A stretch of 64,000 nt of DNA from Corallococcus sp. CA053C (GCF_003611675.1 NZ_RAWA01000003.1:1-64000); one strand, 5' to 3'. Counted from the stretch's first letter, positions 7,885-17,456 are shown. Numbers and translations: made by a program. The notes: generated by a model from the letters alone, not told the origin.

Positions 7885-9648
7885 GTGGCCCCCCGTCCCT
7901 CCGCGCACGTCTACCGCCGGCTCCTGGGCTACCTGGCCCCCTACCGCCGCCTGTTGCTGGCGGGAACGCTGGCCTCGCTCGCCGCCGCGGGCGCCACCGC
8001 CGCGTATGCGTGGATCGTCGGACCGCTGCTGCGCGCCGTCCTCACCGGCGCCCCCGTCACCGTCGCGGGGATGACCCTGTCTCCGGAGGCGCTGCTGTCG
8101 CGGCTGCCGCTGCTCGTCGTCGGTGTGGCGCTGGTGAAGTCCACCGCCCAGTTCCTCCAGGGCGGCCTGATGCAGCGCTTGGGCCAGCGCGTGATGGCCG
8201 ACCTGCGGGGCTTCCTCTACGGTCGCCTGCTCGCCCAGCCCCCCGCGTTCTTCGAACAGCGTCACTCGGGAGAGCTGGTGGCGCGCTTCACCTCGGATGT
8301 TCCGTTGGTGGAGTTCTCCGTCACCCAGGCGTTGTCATCGTACGTCAGGGATGGGCTGCAGATCGTCGCACTGCTGGCCACCTGCTTCCTCATCGACGCG
8401 AAACTCTTTCTCTTCACGTTCGTCGTCGTGCCGGTGACCGTGCTGCCGGTCAACCGCTTCGCCCGTTCCCTCAAGAAGGTGGCGACCCGCTCGCAAGCGA
8501 GCCTGGGCGCGCTCAGCGCGATCACCGCCGAACAGCTCCAGAACCTGCCCGTGGTGCAGGCGTACGGCACCGTGCCGCGCGCGCTGGAGTCCTTCGACGC
8601 GGAGGCGGACGCGTACCTGGGCGAGATGCGCCGCTCGCTCTTCATCCGGGGCGCCTTCAGCCCCACGGTGGAGCTGCTGGGCATCGTGGGTGTGGCGGCG
8701 GCGGTGGCGTGGGGCGCGCGCGCGGTGTCGTTGGATCCGACGCTCGCGGGCCGGCTGCTCTCCTTCATGGCGGCGGCGCTGCTGCTCTACCAGCCGGTGA
8801 AGTCGCTGAGCGGCACGCTGTCCCAGGTGCTCACCGGGCTGGCGGCGGCGGAGCGACTGTTCGCGCTCGCGGACGCGCCGGTGCCGCCGGACGTGGGCGA
8901 CGAGGCCGGCCCGCTGTCGCATGCATTGGAGCTGTCCGGCGTTCGCGCCACCTACGCGGACGGCCGCGAGGCCCTCCAGGGCGTGGACCTGGTGGTGCCC
9001 GCGGGCGCGCGCGTGGCGCTGGTGGGACCGTCCGGCGCGGGCAAGACGACGCTCTTCTCCGTGCTGCTGGGCTTCCTGCCCCCAAGCGGCGGCGAGGTGA
9101 AGTGGGACGGCGTGCCCCTGTCGTCGCTCAAGTCCTCCAGCGTGCGCGGCCAGGTGGCGTGGGTGCCCCAGGAGCCGGTGCTCTTCTCCGGCACCGTGCG
9201 CCACAACCTGCGCCTGGGGCAGCCGGACGCGCCGGATGACGCGCTGTGGGAAGCGCTGCGGCTGGCGCACGCGGAGGACTTCGTGCGAGAGCTGCCCGGC
9301 GGCCTGGACGAACCCGTGGGCGAGCGAGGCGGCCGGCTCTCCGGAGGCCAGCGCCAGCGCATCGCCCTGGCGCGCGCCTTCCTGTGCCGCCCGTCGCTGC
9401 TGCTGCTGGACGAGCCCACCAGCGCCCTGGACGCCACCAGCGAGGCGGCGGTGGGCGCGGGGCTCGCGGCGCTGATGAAGGGCCGCACGGTGCTCGTCAT
9501 CGCCCACCGGCTGGCCACCGTGCGCGACGCGGACCTCATCGCCGTGGTGGAGGGCGGCCGGGTGGTGGAGTCCGGCACCCACGCGGAATTGCTCGCGCTC
9601 CGGGGTCGCTACACGCGACTGCTGGGCGAGGGCGCTGTCGCGGCCTGA
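7885..9648 (+). CDS. MsbA-like ABC exporter (fused membrane and ATPase domains)
   Basis: A 587-residue half-transporter starting at GTG. Residues of about 1-330 form the six-helix exporter membrane domain. The ATPase domain has Walker A GPSGAGKTT (about 380-388), signature LSGGQRQ (about 485-491), Walker B LLLLDEPTSALD and the switch histidine in VIAHRL. It should work as a homodimer in the inner membrane, exporting a lipid, peptide or drug; the substrate cannot be read from sequence. The gene stands alone with no periplasmic adaptor beside it. Confidence 0.85.
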   Translation: MAPRPSAHVYRRLLGYLAPYRRLLLAGTLASLAAAGATAAYAWIVGPLLRAVLTGAPVTVAGMTLSPEALLSRLPLLVVGVALVKSTAQFLQGGLMQRLGQRVMADLRGFLYGRLLAQPPAFFEQRHSGELVARFTSDVPLVEFSVTQALSSYVRDGLQIVALLATCFLIDAKLFLFTFVVVPVTVLPVNRFARSLKKVATRSQASLGALSAITAEQLQNLPVVQAYGTVPRALESFDAEADAYLGEMRRSLFIRGAFSPTVELLGIVGVAAAVAWGARAVSLDPTLAGRLLSFMAAALLLYQPVKSLSGTLSQVLTGLAAAERLFALADAPVPPDVGDEAGPLSHALELSGVRATYADGREALQGVDLVVPAGARVALVGPSGAGKTTLFSVLLGFLPPSGGEVKWDGVPLSSLKSSSVRGQVAWVPQEPVLFSGTVRHNLRLGQPDAPDDALWEALRLAHAEDFVRELPGGLDEPVGERGGRLSGGQRQRIALARAFLCRPSLLLLDEPTSALDATSEAAVGAGLAALMKGRTVLVIAHRLATVRDADLIAVVEGGRVVESGTHAELLALRGRYTRLLGEGAVAA

Positions 9649-9738
9649 ACCTGTACCGCGGTCCAACCGCGCCCCGAGCGCCGATGCGGGACCCTGGGGC
9701 CGTGTCCCACTGCCCACGCCCTCCCCGAGCCCTGGCGC

Positions 9739-10179
9739 ATGGCCTTGCGCGGGTGGGCCCGCCCTGCCAGCCTGCGGCGCCGTCCCATGCCTCCGACGCC
9801 GCCCCGCGAACGAGAGCCGCTGTCACTCGACGCGCTCCTCATCGTCCCCGCCCTGCTGCTGGCCGGGGCCGCCTGCCTCGCGGTGGCCGCCCGGCACTTC
9901 GCCCTGGCCGCCGCGGCCACCGTCACCCTCGTGCTCGTCCCGCTCGTCTTCCGCTTGTGGACGCGCACCTGGTACCGCGGCCTCGTGCTGCGCGGGATGG
10001 GCCTCTTCATCGCCGGCATGCACGTGCCCATGCTCGTCGGCGGCGCGCTCGCCTACGGCCGCATCGGGTGTGAGCCCGCGGACTGTGGGCAGACGATCCT
10101 GCTGGGCATCATCCTTGCCCCCGTGGCCGGCGCCCTCTGCTCTGTCGTCTACTGGCTCGTGGGTCGTCCCCCCGTCTGA
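9739..10179 (+). CDS. Small integral membrane protein
   Basis: Up to 146 residues; an internal ATG at 9787 (MPPTPPREREPL) would give a 130-residue protein without the basic leader and may be the true start. Four hydrophobic stretches are visible: LLIVPALLLAGAACLAV, FALAAAATVTLVLVPLV, GMGLFIAGMHVPMLVG and ILLGIILAPVAGALCSVVYW. A short loop CEPADCG carries two Cys that could pair outside the membrane. I do not recognise the family. It lies just upstream of another membrane protein gene on the same strand. Confidence 0.55.
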   Translation: MALRGWARPASLRRRPMPPTPPREREPLSLDALLIVPALLLAGAACLAVAARHFALAAAATVTLVLVPLVFRLWTRTWYRGLVLRGMGLFIAGMHVPMLVGGALAYGRIGCEPADCGQTILLGIILAPVAGALCSVVYWLVGRPPV

Positions 10180-10216
10180 ATTACTGGGGAAGCCCGGGAG
10201 CCTATTCTTACTGGAA

Positions 10217-11191
10217 ATGCTTGTTCCAGTCAGACCACACCTCGCGCCCGGCCTGTTCGTGGCGTTGGCAGTTCCCGCCACGGTGTGCGTGCTGGGCGGC
10301 ACGCTGCCCATGCTCCTGGGAGGTCCGGCCGGCCTCGTGAGCGTGGTGGCCTCCGCGGGCCCGTTCGCCCTGCTGGTGGGGCTGGCGCTGGTGGTGGAGG
10401 TGCCGCTGCTGACGCTGGCGGCGGGCTCCACGCTGCTGGGGCGGGCGGTGCCCCTGGCGGTGATGGTGGGCATGGCGACGGTGCCATGGACGCTGGGGCT
10501 GTTGGGCACGGAGGTGCTGCTGGAGCGGATGCAGGCGGCGCTGCCGCTGGTGGGCGTGGAGGACGCGGGCGTCGCGCTGACGGCGGGCATGGGCAAGGCG
10601 ATGGCGCCCCGGCTCCTGGGCGCGTGGACGAGCGCGGTGCTGCTGGGCTCGCTGTCGGTGGCGCTGGGGGTCGCGCGCTTCAGCCACGCGAGCATCAGCC
10701 GGGGCACGCGGCGCGGGCTGCTGCTGGGCAGCCTGGTGTCGGCGGCGCTCGCGGGCATGGCGGCGGTGGGCGCGCTGGAGGCGCACCACCTGTTCACGCT
10801 GCTGTCGCGGCTGTCGCGGGCCCCGGGCGCGCTGCGGCCGGACCTGATGGCGGAGGGCATGGCGCAGGCGGCGCGGCTGCGCACGGTGCGCTGGAGCTGC
10901 CTGGGGTGTCTGGCGGTGCTGACCTTCACCTGGCTGACGTACCGCGCGCGGGAGGCCCGGCGCGCGCCCACGCTGGAGTGGGCCGGCAGCGTGGTGCTCA
11001 CCATCGCGGTGGGCGTCCTGCTGCTGCTGGACGCGCACCCGCTGCGCACCACGCTGGGCCCGGAGCGCGTCACCGCCGGCGGGCGCAGCGGGCTTCCCCT
11101 TCCGGCGCCCACCGAAGCGGACGTGACCTACGTGCTGGGACAGCGCCTGCCTGTGCGATTCAGCCGCCCCGCAGCAGCACGAAGAGCATGA
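10217..11191 (+). CDS. Polytopic membrane protein, unknown function
   Basis: A 324-residue protein starting MLVPVRPHLAPGLF, with about seven hydrophobic segments and alternating short loops. No transporter signature is recognised. A longer open frame upstream overlaps the preceding gene and reads as out-of-frame sequence of it, so the ATG at 10217 is preferred. The 3' end overlaps the convergent gene (11160-11873) by 32 bases, so the C-terminal basic tail SRPAAARRA is read from DNA also coding on the other strand. Confidence 0.6.
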   Translation: MLVPVRPHLAPGLFVALAVPATVCVLGGTLPMLLGGPAGLVSVVASAGPFALLVGLALVVEVPLLTLAAGSTLLGRAVPLAVMVGMATVPWTLGLLGTEVLLERMQAALPLVGVEDAGVALTAGMGKAMAPRLLGAWTSAVLLGSLSVALGVARFSHASISRGTRRGLLLGSLVSAALAGMAAVGALEAHHLFTLLSRLSRAPGALRPDLMAEGMAQAARLRTVRWSCLGCLAVLTFTWLTYRAREARRAPTLEWAGSVVLTIAVGVLLLLDAHPLRTTLGPERVTAGGRSGLPLPAPTEADVTYVLGQRLPVRFSRPAAARRA

Positions 11192-11873
11192 TCATCGCCA
11201 CCACGAAGGCCACGCCGAAGACGGCCACCAGCACCAGCCCTTCCGACTTGCGCACCACCGGGGGCAGCACCTCGTTGGGCAGCGCCTCGCCGTAGCGCAG
11301 CACCGGCTCCGGCAGGGCCTCTGGAAGCGCCTCCGGTTCCGGCGCGGGCACCGGCTCCGGCTCGGGAGACGCGGCCACGGCCCGCCGGGGAGGCGGCGGC
11401 GTCACGGGCGCGAAGGCCATGGTCCGCCCGAGCGGCTCCGGCCCCGCCGCGATGCTGGACATCTCCAGCCCCTCGCGCGCCAGCGCCAGCACGCGCTGCA
11501 TGTGGAGGATGTAGCGGTCCTGCCCCGCGTAGGTGGCCAGCGCCTGCGCGGCGCGCACCAGCCGCTGGGGCACGAGCTCCGGATCCGCGCGCACCTCCGT
11601 GGACACCGGCGGCCTGCGCGCCTCGCCGGACTCCACCCTTCCGGTGCGCACGCCCTGGCCGCTGGCCCAGATGCAGTGCTCGTCCAGCAGCGTGAGCTCC
11701 TGACGCCGGACGCGGCCCTCGTCGTCCACCAGCGACAACAGCTCCGCGCCCTGGGGGCTCAGGTGCCAGACGGTGCGCAGGCCATTCTCACCCGGAGGTC
11801 CCTCCACCGCTCGCGCCCGATAGAGTTCCTGCATCGCGGACTTCAGGGTGTCGGACGAGGTTTCCACGGCCAT
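11160..11873 (-). CDS. Tail-anchored protein with Pro/Glu-rich linker, unknown function
   Basis: A 237-residue protein starting MAVETSSDTLKSAMQELY. The N-terminal 150 residues are soluble and unrecognised; residues of about 160-205 form a low-complexity Pro/Glu/Ala linker, and the C-terminus is a single membrane helix (LVLVAVFGVAFVVAMIMLFVLL). This arrangement suggests a cytoplasmic domain tethered to the membrane by its tail. It is divergent from 12003-12770, with 129 bases between starts that must hold both promoters. Confidence 0.6.
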   Translation of the reverse strand: MAVETSSDTLKSAMQELYRARAVEGPPGENGLRTVWHLSPQGAELLSLVDDEGRVRRQELTLLDEHCIWASGQGVRTGRVESGEARRPPVSTEVRADPELVPQRLVRAAQALATYAGQDRYILHMQRVLALAREGLEMSSIAAGPEPLGRTMAFAPVTPPPPRRAVAASPEPEPVPAPEPEALPEALPEPVLRYGEALPNEVLPPVVRKSEGLVLVAVFGVAFVVAMIMLFVLLRGG

Positions 11874-12002
11874 GAATGGCGCACAGTAGGGGCGCCCGGC
11901 CGGAAACGGAAGCCAGCCCGTCCCCCGCCCGTCCGCCCTGCACCAGGGAGCGCGAATGGCCCGTGCAGGGACCCCTGCGTTGTGCCTACCGTTCACTCCA
12001 CG

Positions 12003-12770
12003 ATGAGCCGCTCCAAAGACCGAGGCCCCGACTTCGTCCGTCAGTTCGAGGGTGTACAGACACTCGACGGATTGCTGGAGCTGGCAGGCAGTCCCTGTGA
12101 CACCGCCGAGGTGCTCGAGCGCATGCGCGAGGCGCGCGCGGAAGGCGGCGCCTCCAGCGACGTCATCCCCACCCTCTTCGCCGAGGAGCCCCGCTTCAAG
12201 GACCCGGAGCTGGCGCGCCGGCTGTACCAGAACCTGCTGGGCCTCTGGGACCTCGTGCAGGAGGGCAAGGCGGTGCGGCTGGAGGTGGACGAGGGCCCCC
12301 GGCCGCCCCGACCGAAGCGGGAGCGGCTGCAACCGCCGGCCCCCTTCCACCCCGGCGAGCCTTCGAGCGAATTCGTGGAGGCCGCCTGGCGTTACCTGGA
12401 GGACGACGACAAGGCGCGCACGCGGCTGATGCACGCCTACGAGAACCGGCAGGATGGCCTGCTGGGTGCGCTTGACGCCGCAGGCCTCACGGACGAAGGT
12501 TACGGGGTCGCCCGGCATCTGCTCTTCGAGCTGCACGCCATGCTGGAGCTGGGCTGGCCGCCGGGGCTGACGGCCGCGGAGGCAGCGGCCCTGGACAGGG
12601 ATTCGGATGCGCCGCCCGCGCCGGACACCCTTCAGGCCTACGTGACGGAAGCGTTGTTCGAGGCGGAGCATGACGAGGAGCACCCCCTCGCTCCCGAGGA
12701 GCTGGCGCAGGTGCGCACCCTCGTCCGGCGGGGACTGGCGGCGCTGTGGCGCGCCCGCAAGGGGAGATGA
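12003..12770 (+). CDS. Uncharacterised helical protein
   Basis: A 255-residue, charged, mostly helical protein starting MSRSKDRGPDFVRQFEG. No signal peptide, membrane helix or known domain is visible. The start was chosen because the sequence upstream is antisense to the divergent gene. Its stop TGA overlaps the ATG of the next gene (ATGA at 12767-12770), so the two proteins are probably made together. Confidence 0.6.
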   Translation: MSRSKDRGPDFVRQFEGVQTLDGLLELAGSPCDTAEVLERMREARAEGGASSDVIPTLFAEEPRFKDPELARRLYQNLLGLWDLVQEGKAVRLEVDEGPRPPRPKRERLQPPAPFHPGEPSSEFVEAAWRYLEDDDKARTRLMHAYENRQDGLLGALDAAGLTDEGYGVARHLLFELHAMLELGWPPGLTAAEAAALDRDSDAPPAPDTLQAYVTEALFEAEHDEEHPLAPEELAQVRTLVRRGLAALWRARKGR

Positions 12771-13327
12771 AGATGGGCCGAGACGACAACGACGGTGGTG
12801 GCTTCACCGGCAAGCGCAACAAGTCCTACCGCGAGCTGGACGCCCAGCGCGGCAAGAGCAAGTACCACTCGCGCCAGGACGACCCGGCGCAGCAGAAGCT
12901 GGAGCGCAGCGCCAGCTACCAGAAATACAAGACGGCCGCGGACGCCCTCTTCACCGGCGGAGAGCTGCCTGAAGGGCTCGCCAAGACGTTCGACCCCGAA
13001 GGCAAGCGCAAGGCCCAGAAGGCCGCCCTGCAGAAGGTGCAGGACTCGGAGACGCGCGCGGACTGGGTGAAGGGCGTGGTCGAGTACCTGGAGAAGTACC
13101 CGGAGCTGCCCGAGGACGCGTACTTCCTCGACAGCCTCTTGGACCATCCGCGCGACCGCATCGTCGACCAGGCGCTGGCGAAGCTGGAGGCGCTCCAGGA
13201 GGCGGGCACGCTCCAGAAGAAGGTGCCCAAGAGCCTGGATCAGCGCCTGAAGTCCATCGAGCTCACCGGCCTGGACCCCGACATGCAAGGCCGCGCGAAG
13301 ACACTGCGCGAGAAGCTGCGCGCCTGA
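12767..13327 (+). CDS. Uncharacterised charged protein, coupled to upstream gene
   Basis: A 186-residue protein starting MKMGRDDNDGGGFTGKRNKS. The N-terminal 50 residues are basic and probably disordered (KRNKSYRELDAQRGKSKY); the rest is helical and acidic-basic mixed. An ATG two codons downstream is an equally good start. The GGGGAG purine run just before the start lies inside the upstream gene, which supports coupling. A nucleic-acid or ribosome-related role would fit the composition, but no family is recognised. Confidence 0.6.
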   Translation: MKMGRDDNDGGGFTGKRNKSYRELDAQRGKSKYHSRQDDPAQQKLERSASYQKYKTAADALFTGGELPEGLAKTFDPEGKRKAQKAALQKVQDSETRADWVKGVVEYLEKYPELPEDAYFLDSLLDHPRDRIVDQALAKLEALQEAGTLQKKVPKSLDQRLKSIELTGLDPDMQGRAKTLREKLRA

Positions 13328-13331
13328 GCCG

Positions 13332-14093
13332 TCAGCGCGCGCGGGACTGGTAGAGCAGCACCACCGCGCGCCGGCCCTCGTCGCCGGCCTGGTGCGTGAG
13401 CCGCAGCTCCGCGCCCGTCCGCGTGTAGACGCCGGCCTCGTCGCCGCGCTTCCATCCGGCCTTCAGCAGCGCGTCGTCGTAGAACGCCTGCACCTGCGCG
13501 CCAGACAGGGGCACCTGGAAGGACAGCGTGCGCGAGCCCTCCGCGTTGACGCGCAGCGCGCCTTGCGCCCCGGGAGGCATCGGCGCGAAGTCGTGCTCCG
13601 TGCCGGGCGCGCGCGCCAGGGCGTGGTTGGCCTCGCCCAGGTACAGCGTGGTGGTGCCGTCCGGCTGCGCCATCAGGATGACCGTGTAGGTGATGCGACG
13701 GCGTGGATCCACGGCGGTGAGCATGGCCGCGTTGTTCGCGAGCTGCGGCTGGTCCTTGCCGGGTGGCACGTAGAGCCCGCCGTCCCGGAACGCGTCCGCG
13801 AAGCGCTGCACCAGCTCCCGCGCGGACTCCTTCACGTGCACCGCGCGCAGCGCCACCGGCACCCCGCCCGCCTCCACGATGTCGTTCGCCTCCACGTGCT
13901 CCAGCACCTGGAGCTTCGGCCACGCGAAGCGCGGCGGCTCCGGCGGTGTCCCGGCATCGGGGGCCAGGGCCGAGGCCGAAGCCCGGGGCTTCGGCTGCGC
14001 CAGGACCGGCGACGCGAGCACCAGCACCAGCACCAGACCCCTGGCGAGCAGCGCGGACACGGCGCGGCTCAATGCGGCACGCCTCCCAGCCAC
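13332..14093 (-). CDS. Secreted protein of unknown function
   Basis: A 253-residue protein with a signal peptide (ARGLVLVLVLASPVLAQ, cleavage after about residue 32) and a Pro/Ala-rich stretch before the folded part. The body holds two weakly similar halves that include GALRVNAEGSRTLSFQVP and QVQAFYDDALLKAGWKRG; the latter looks like small periplasmic domains in which a difference of helices supports a sheet. GTG 14093 overlaps the upstream TadE-like gene by 25 bases; an in-frame GTG at 14060 avoids the overlap and still gives a signal peptide. Function unknown, but its position suggests a role with the pilin-like proteins. Confidence 0.55.
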   Translation of the reverse strand: MAGRRAALSRAVSALLARGLVLVLVLASPVLAQPKPRASASALAPDAGTPPEPPRFAWPKLQVLEHVEANDIVEAGGVPVALRAVHVKESARELVQRFADAFRDGGLYVPPGKDQPQLANNAAMLTAVDPRRRITYTVILMAQPDGTTTLYLGEANHALARAPGTEHDFAPMPPGAQGALRVNAEGSRTLSFQVPLSGAQVQAFYDDALLKAGWKRGDEAGVYTRTGAELRLTHQAGDEGRRAVVLLYQSRAR

Positions 14094-15028
14094 TTCCCCT
14101 GCCGGGGCGTGTCGTAGGCGGGGCCGCCCGGAGGCACCAGGAAGGGCGTCACCTCCCAGCGCGGCTGTCCGCCCGCGTGCGTGGCGCCGAGGTTCTCCTC
14201 GTAGTTGTCCTCCTCGCCCCGGAAGCTCATGAAGAACTGGCTCTCGTCGATGGCGACGGGCGCGCCCACGACGCCCGCCAGCGCGGTGCCCGCGTTACCC
14301 GCGCCGCCGTTGGCCTGATACACGCCCTCCGCCCACTGGTAGTAATCCGTGTTCTGGCAGCGCACGGCGTTGTTGATGTTGAGCGCGCACGAGCGGCCTT
14401 CGGCCAGGCTCGACAGGCCCCAGTCGTCCAGCAGCATCGAGAACCGGCCGTCGCACACCCCGTCGTTGCCCGCGCGGCCGGCGGCGCACACGGTGAACGG
14501 CCGCGTGGCACGACGGGTGGACACGCGGAAGAACTCCGGCCGCATGAACTCACCGATGCGCGAGGCCTGCAGCGACGACCACGCCTGGCAGGAGATGCCC
14601 TCCGACTCGAAGTTCATGTTCGACAGCGGAGCGATGCCCGCCGTGGTGATGCCCCGGATGGCCGCGCCCCCGGGCAGGTTCGGCTGACAGGTCACCTGGA
14701 TGGGCCGGGCGCGCGCCATGGCGAGTTGAATGGTCATCGCGCCGCGGTCCTGGCTGGAGCGCCCGTCGAAGTCCCGGTAGCGCCCCGCCGCCTCGGCGGC
14801 CGCCTGGGCGATGGGCAGGTCGCGTTGCCACACGCCGTTGGCCGGGTCGTGCTGCACGTGGCCCGTGGCCTCCCAGAGCGCGAAGTTCGCCGCCTCCTGC
14901 ACCTTCAGCGTCAGCGCACCCACCTCCGCGAAGTAGATGCCGAACATCAGGATGGTGACGAACACCATCAGCCCCAGCGCCGTCTCCACCAGCGCCTGTC
15001 CCCGCCGTACCGCCGTGCGCGCGTGCAT
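14069..15028 (-). CDS. TadE/TadG-like pseudopilin
   Basis: A 319-residue protein with a short basic N-terminus, the motif GQALVETALGLMVFVTILMFG (Glu of the family at residue 14) and one membrane helix, typical of TadE-like minor pilins. The C-terminal 280 residues are extracellular or periplasmic in this topology and contain several Cys (TCQPN, GISCQAW, VCAAG, VCDG, CALN, VRCQ) that probably form disulfides. It follows the TadG-like gene by five bases. Confidence 0.7.
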   Translation of the reverse strand: MHARTAVRRGQALVETALGLMVFVTILMFGIYFAEVGALTLKVQEAANFALWEATGHVQHDPANGVWQRDLPIAQAAAEAAGRYRDFDGRSSQDRGAMTIQLAMARARPIQVTCQPNLPGGAAIRGITTAGIAPLSNMNFESEGISCQAWSSLQASRIGEFMRPEFFRVSTRRATRPFTVCAAGRAGNDGVCDGRFSMLLDDWGLSSLAEGRSCALNINNAVRCQNTDYYQWAEGVYQANGGAGNAGTALAGVVGAPVAIDESQFFMSFRGEEDNYEENLGATHAGGQPRWEVTPFLVPPGGPAYDTPRQGKWLGGVPH

Positions 15029-15033
15029 GGGGG

Positions 15034-16581
15034 TCAGTACCTCGCGCCCGTGGAGCTGCCGCCCCGGAAGCCCGCCGCGTCCAGTTGGCGCAGCGCGGCC
15101 GCGTGCTCGGTGAAGCCCGCGGCGGACAGGCTGCCCGCGGGGCTGTCGTCGGTGGTGCCCTCGGCGCTGGCGAGCGTCGCGCGCCAGAAGGGGTTGAGGA
15201 AGTTGGGCGGCTCACGCCAGCCGCCGCCGTCCGCCACCGGGCGGGGCCGGTGGTAGTAGGCGAGCCCCGCGGACAGGGCCACCTGGTTGCGCTGCACGTC
15301 CTCGCGGCCGGTGGGCTGGATGCGGCCCAGGGGGCTGGAGTTGTCGAAGTCCGTGGAGATGCCCGCGAAGTTGAACTGGAAGTAGATGTTCCAGGGGTCG
15401 GGCTGCGCGCGGCGCGCGGGGCCCGCGTAGTCGCGCGACACCACCGCGTACAGCTTGGGCTGGCCGTAGTCGTTGCGCCCCGGGTTGCCGCCCTGGAGCA
15501 GCCCTACGTTGAAGCCGACGGAGTAGGGCCAGATGCCCGGACACACGTTGCAGGTGCCCATCGTGTGCCGCTCGTCCACGCGGTCGGCGCCCTCGGTGCC
15601 CTGGCCCGGCGCCGGGTGCGCGGAATAGACGTGCTGGTCCTGCTTGGTCTGCCGCTCGTCGGACATCACCCAGGAGCCCTCTCCCGTCCCCGTGACGGGC
15701 TGGCCGTTGACGGGACAGGTGAACGTCCGCGCCGCGCCATGGTCATGCGCCCACGAGTTGCGCCCGGAGATGGTGTCGTAGGTGGACGGATCCATGGACG
15801 AAACGTCGGCGTAGTGCGTGAAGCCGTAGCCCCCGCCGTTGGCCCCGCCGGTGCCGAAGCCCGCGCTGCCGCCGGGCCGGTTGTGCACCCACGTCCAGCC
15901 CAGGCTGCCCATGGTGGCGTTGAGCGTGGCGCGCCCCTGGTTGCCGCCGGTGGGCAGCACCGCGCCGGCGGTGTCCGGCACCGTGCCGGTGCGCTCCTGG
16001 GTCATCAGGTCGTCGTAGCTGGACACGCCGCCGCTGCCGCCGCTGACCTCCATCATCGACTTCGCGGCGCCCCCAGGCAGCGCCCGCAGGTCGGAGCTCG
16101 TCGCCTGCACGATTTCGTCCGCCAATTGCTGGCCCGCCAGGTGTTTGCTCAGCAGCGTGCCGTACAGCGCCAGCTCTGCCTGGAACAGGTCGCCCGCGGC
16201 CCCCTGGAGCGCCCGCGCCTGGGTCCCAGCGGCATCATCCGCCGCGGAGAAGGCCGCGTCGGGGATGGCGCAGCCGTTCTCCTTGGCCACCGCGTAGTGC
16301 TGGCCGCTGTAGCTGATCAGCGACTGGGTGCCGGCCATGGCCACCATGTGGGCAATCTGGGCGCGGTTCATCACCGCGATGGCGTTGAACGTACGCGCCA
16401 CCGACACGGCCTGGCTGTAGGCCGCCGCGTCCGCCGCCATCTGGATCTCCACGCGCTCCTTCGCGCGCATGCCGAAGCCCAGCGTCATCAGCACCATCAA
16501 CGTGAGCAGCAGGAGCGTGAGCGAGAACAGGACCAGCGCCTGTCCCCGTCCGCCGTGCCTCAGAAGCCGTGCAGGCTGCAT
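15034..16581 (-). CDS. TadG-like surface/pilus assembly protein
   Basis: A 515-residue protein starting MQPARLLRHGGRGQALVLFS, with one N-terminal membrane helix and then the sequence ERVEIQMAADAAAYSQAVSVAR, characteristic of the TadG/Flp putative pilus-assembly region. The long remainder is Gly/Asn/Thr-rich and carries two Cys motifs (FTCPVNG, MGTCNVCPG). It overlaps the upstream TadE-like gene by 22 bases, so the trio 17357-14069 is a compact operon. The exported part is presumably exposed on the cell surface. Confidence 0.7.
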   Translation of the reverse strand: MQPARLLRHGGRGQALVLFSLTLLLLTLMVLMTLGFGMRAKERVEIQMAADAAAYSQAVSVARTFNAIAVMNRAQIAHMVAMAGTQSLISYSGQHYAVAKENGCAIPDAAFSAADDAAGTQARALQGAAGDLFQAELALYGTLLSKHLAGQQLADEIVQATSSDLRALPGGAAKSMMEVSGGSGGVSSYDDLMTQERTGTVPDTAGAVLPTGGNQGRATLNATMGSLGWTWVHNRPGGSAGFGTGGANGGGYGFTHYADVSSMDPSTYDTISGRNSWAHDHGAARTFTCPVNGQPVTGTGEGSWVMSDERQTKQDQHVYSAHPAPGQGTEGADRVDERHTMGTCNVCPGIWPYSVGFNVGLLQGGNPGRNDYGQPKLYAVVSRDYAGPARRAQPDPWNIYFQFNFAGISTDFDNSSPLGRIQPTGREDVQRNQVALSAGLAYYHRPRPVADGGGWREPPNFLNPFWRATLASAEGTTDDSPAGSLSAAGFTEHAAALRQLDAAGFRGGSSTGARY

Positions 16582-17357
16582 CCAGCGCCTCCGTTGAAGT
16601 TGCTCGCCTTCACCGGGCTCATCATCCGCATGGCCGCGTGCACCTGGATGGGGAACAGGTAGTGGCCCTGTGCGCTCCAGCGGACCATGCGATCCCCCAG
16701 GTCACCGCCGGGCCACTGGTCGTCGCCCAGCTCCACGTCGGTGTCGTTCCACCAGTCCGACTTCTTCTGCGTGAGGATGAGCGGGTTCGCGTTCGTGTAG
16801 TTCTTCAGGTGGAAGTGGGCCAGGAACATCCGGCTCATCACCCAGTCCGCGAACGGGATGCGCATGTAGTACCAGGCCACCATGCGGATCTCGAGCGTGC
16901 GCTGCTGCAGCTCCGCCGCCGAGTTCGTCGGCACGTCGAACAGCAGGTCCTCGTTGCCGCCCAGGCTGCGCACCCAGCCCACGTCCGGCGACTCCCGGAC
17001 GATCTCCACCATGGGCCCTTCGGTGAAGAGCGCGCCCTGGGTGCCGCGCACGCGCAGGTAGTTGCGCTCGCGGTCCCGGAAGGCCGCCGCCAGCTTGGGC
17101 CCCGTCGAGGTGGACGCCACCGTGGGCAGCATCGTCACCATGGCCGCGTGCGTCATCGCCTCGCAGCTGCCGTGGTTCAGGCTGCCCGCGCGCACCGCGC
17201 GGTACACCGCCACCTGCGCCAGGATGCGGCCCTGCAACAGCATGAAGAGCTGCAGCGTGCCCAGCACCAGGAACACCACCAGCGGCATGCACAACGCCGC
17301 TTCCACGGCAGCCTGTCCGGATTCGCGATGCCGCCGTTGGGAGTCGGAGGAGGCCAT
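16560..17357 (-). CDS. TadE-like pseudopilin
   Basis: A 265-residue protein with the motif ESGQAAVEAALCMPLVVFLV near the N-terminus, the hallmark of TadE-like proteins, followed by one membrane helix and a soluble domain. It is the first gene of the three-gene pilin-like operon. No Tad ATPase, secretin or prepilin peptidase gene lies in the window, so assembly machinery would have to come from elsewhere in the genome. Confidence 0.7.
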   Translation of the reverse strand: MASSDSQRRHRESGQAAVEAALCMPLVVFLVLGTLQLFMLLQGRILAQVAVYRAVRAGSLNHGSCEAMTHAAMVTMLPTVASTSTGPKLAAAFRDRERNYLRVRGTQGALFTEGPMVEIVRESPDVGWVRSLGGNEDLLFDVPTNSAAELQQRTLEIRMVAWYYMRIPFADWVMSRMFLAHFHLKNYTNANPLILTQKKSDWWNDTDVELGDDQWPGGDLGDRMVRWSAQGHYLFPIQVHAAMRMMSPVKASNFNGGAGCSLHGF

Positions 17358-17456
17358 GGGGGGTATAGGCTTCCTCCTAGATTCTTGCTGATTGGGGAAT
17401 CGGTCAAATGGCCGGAACCGGGTGGGGCGCCATTTCCATTCCGGCTCAACGGTTAT

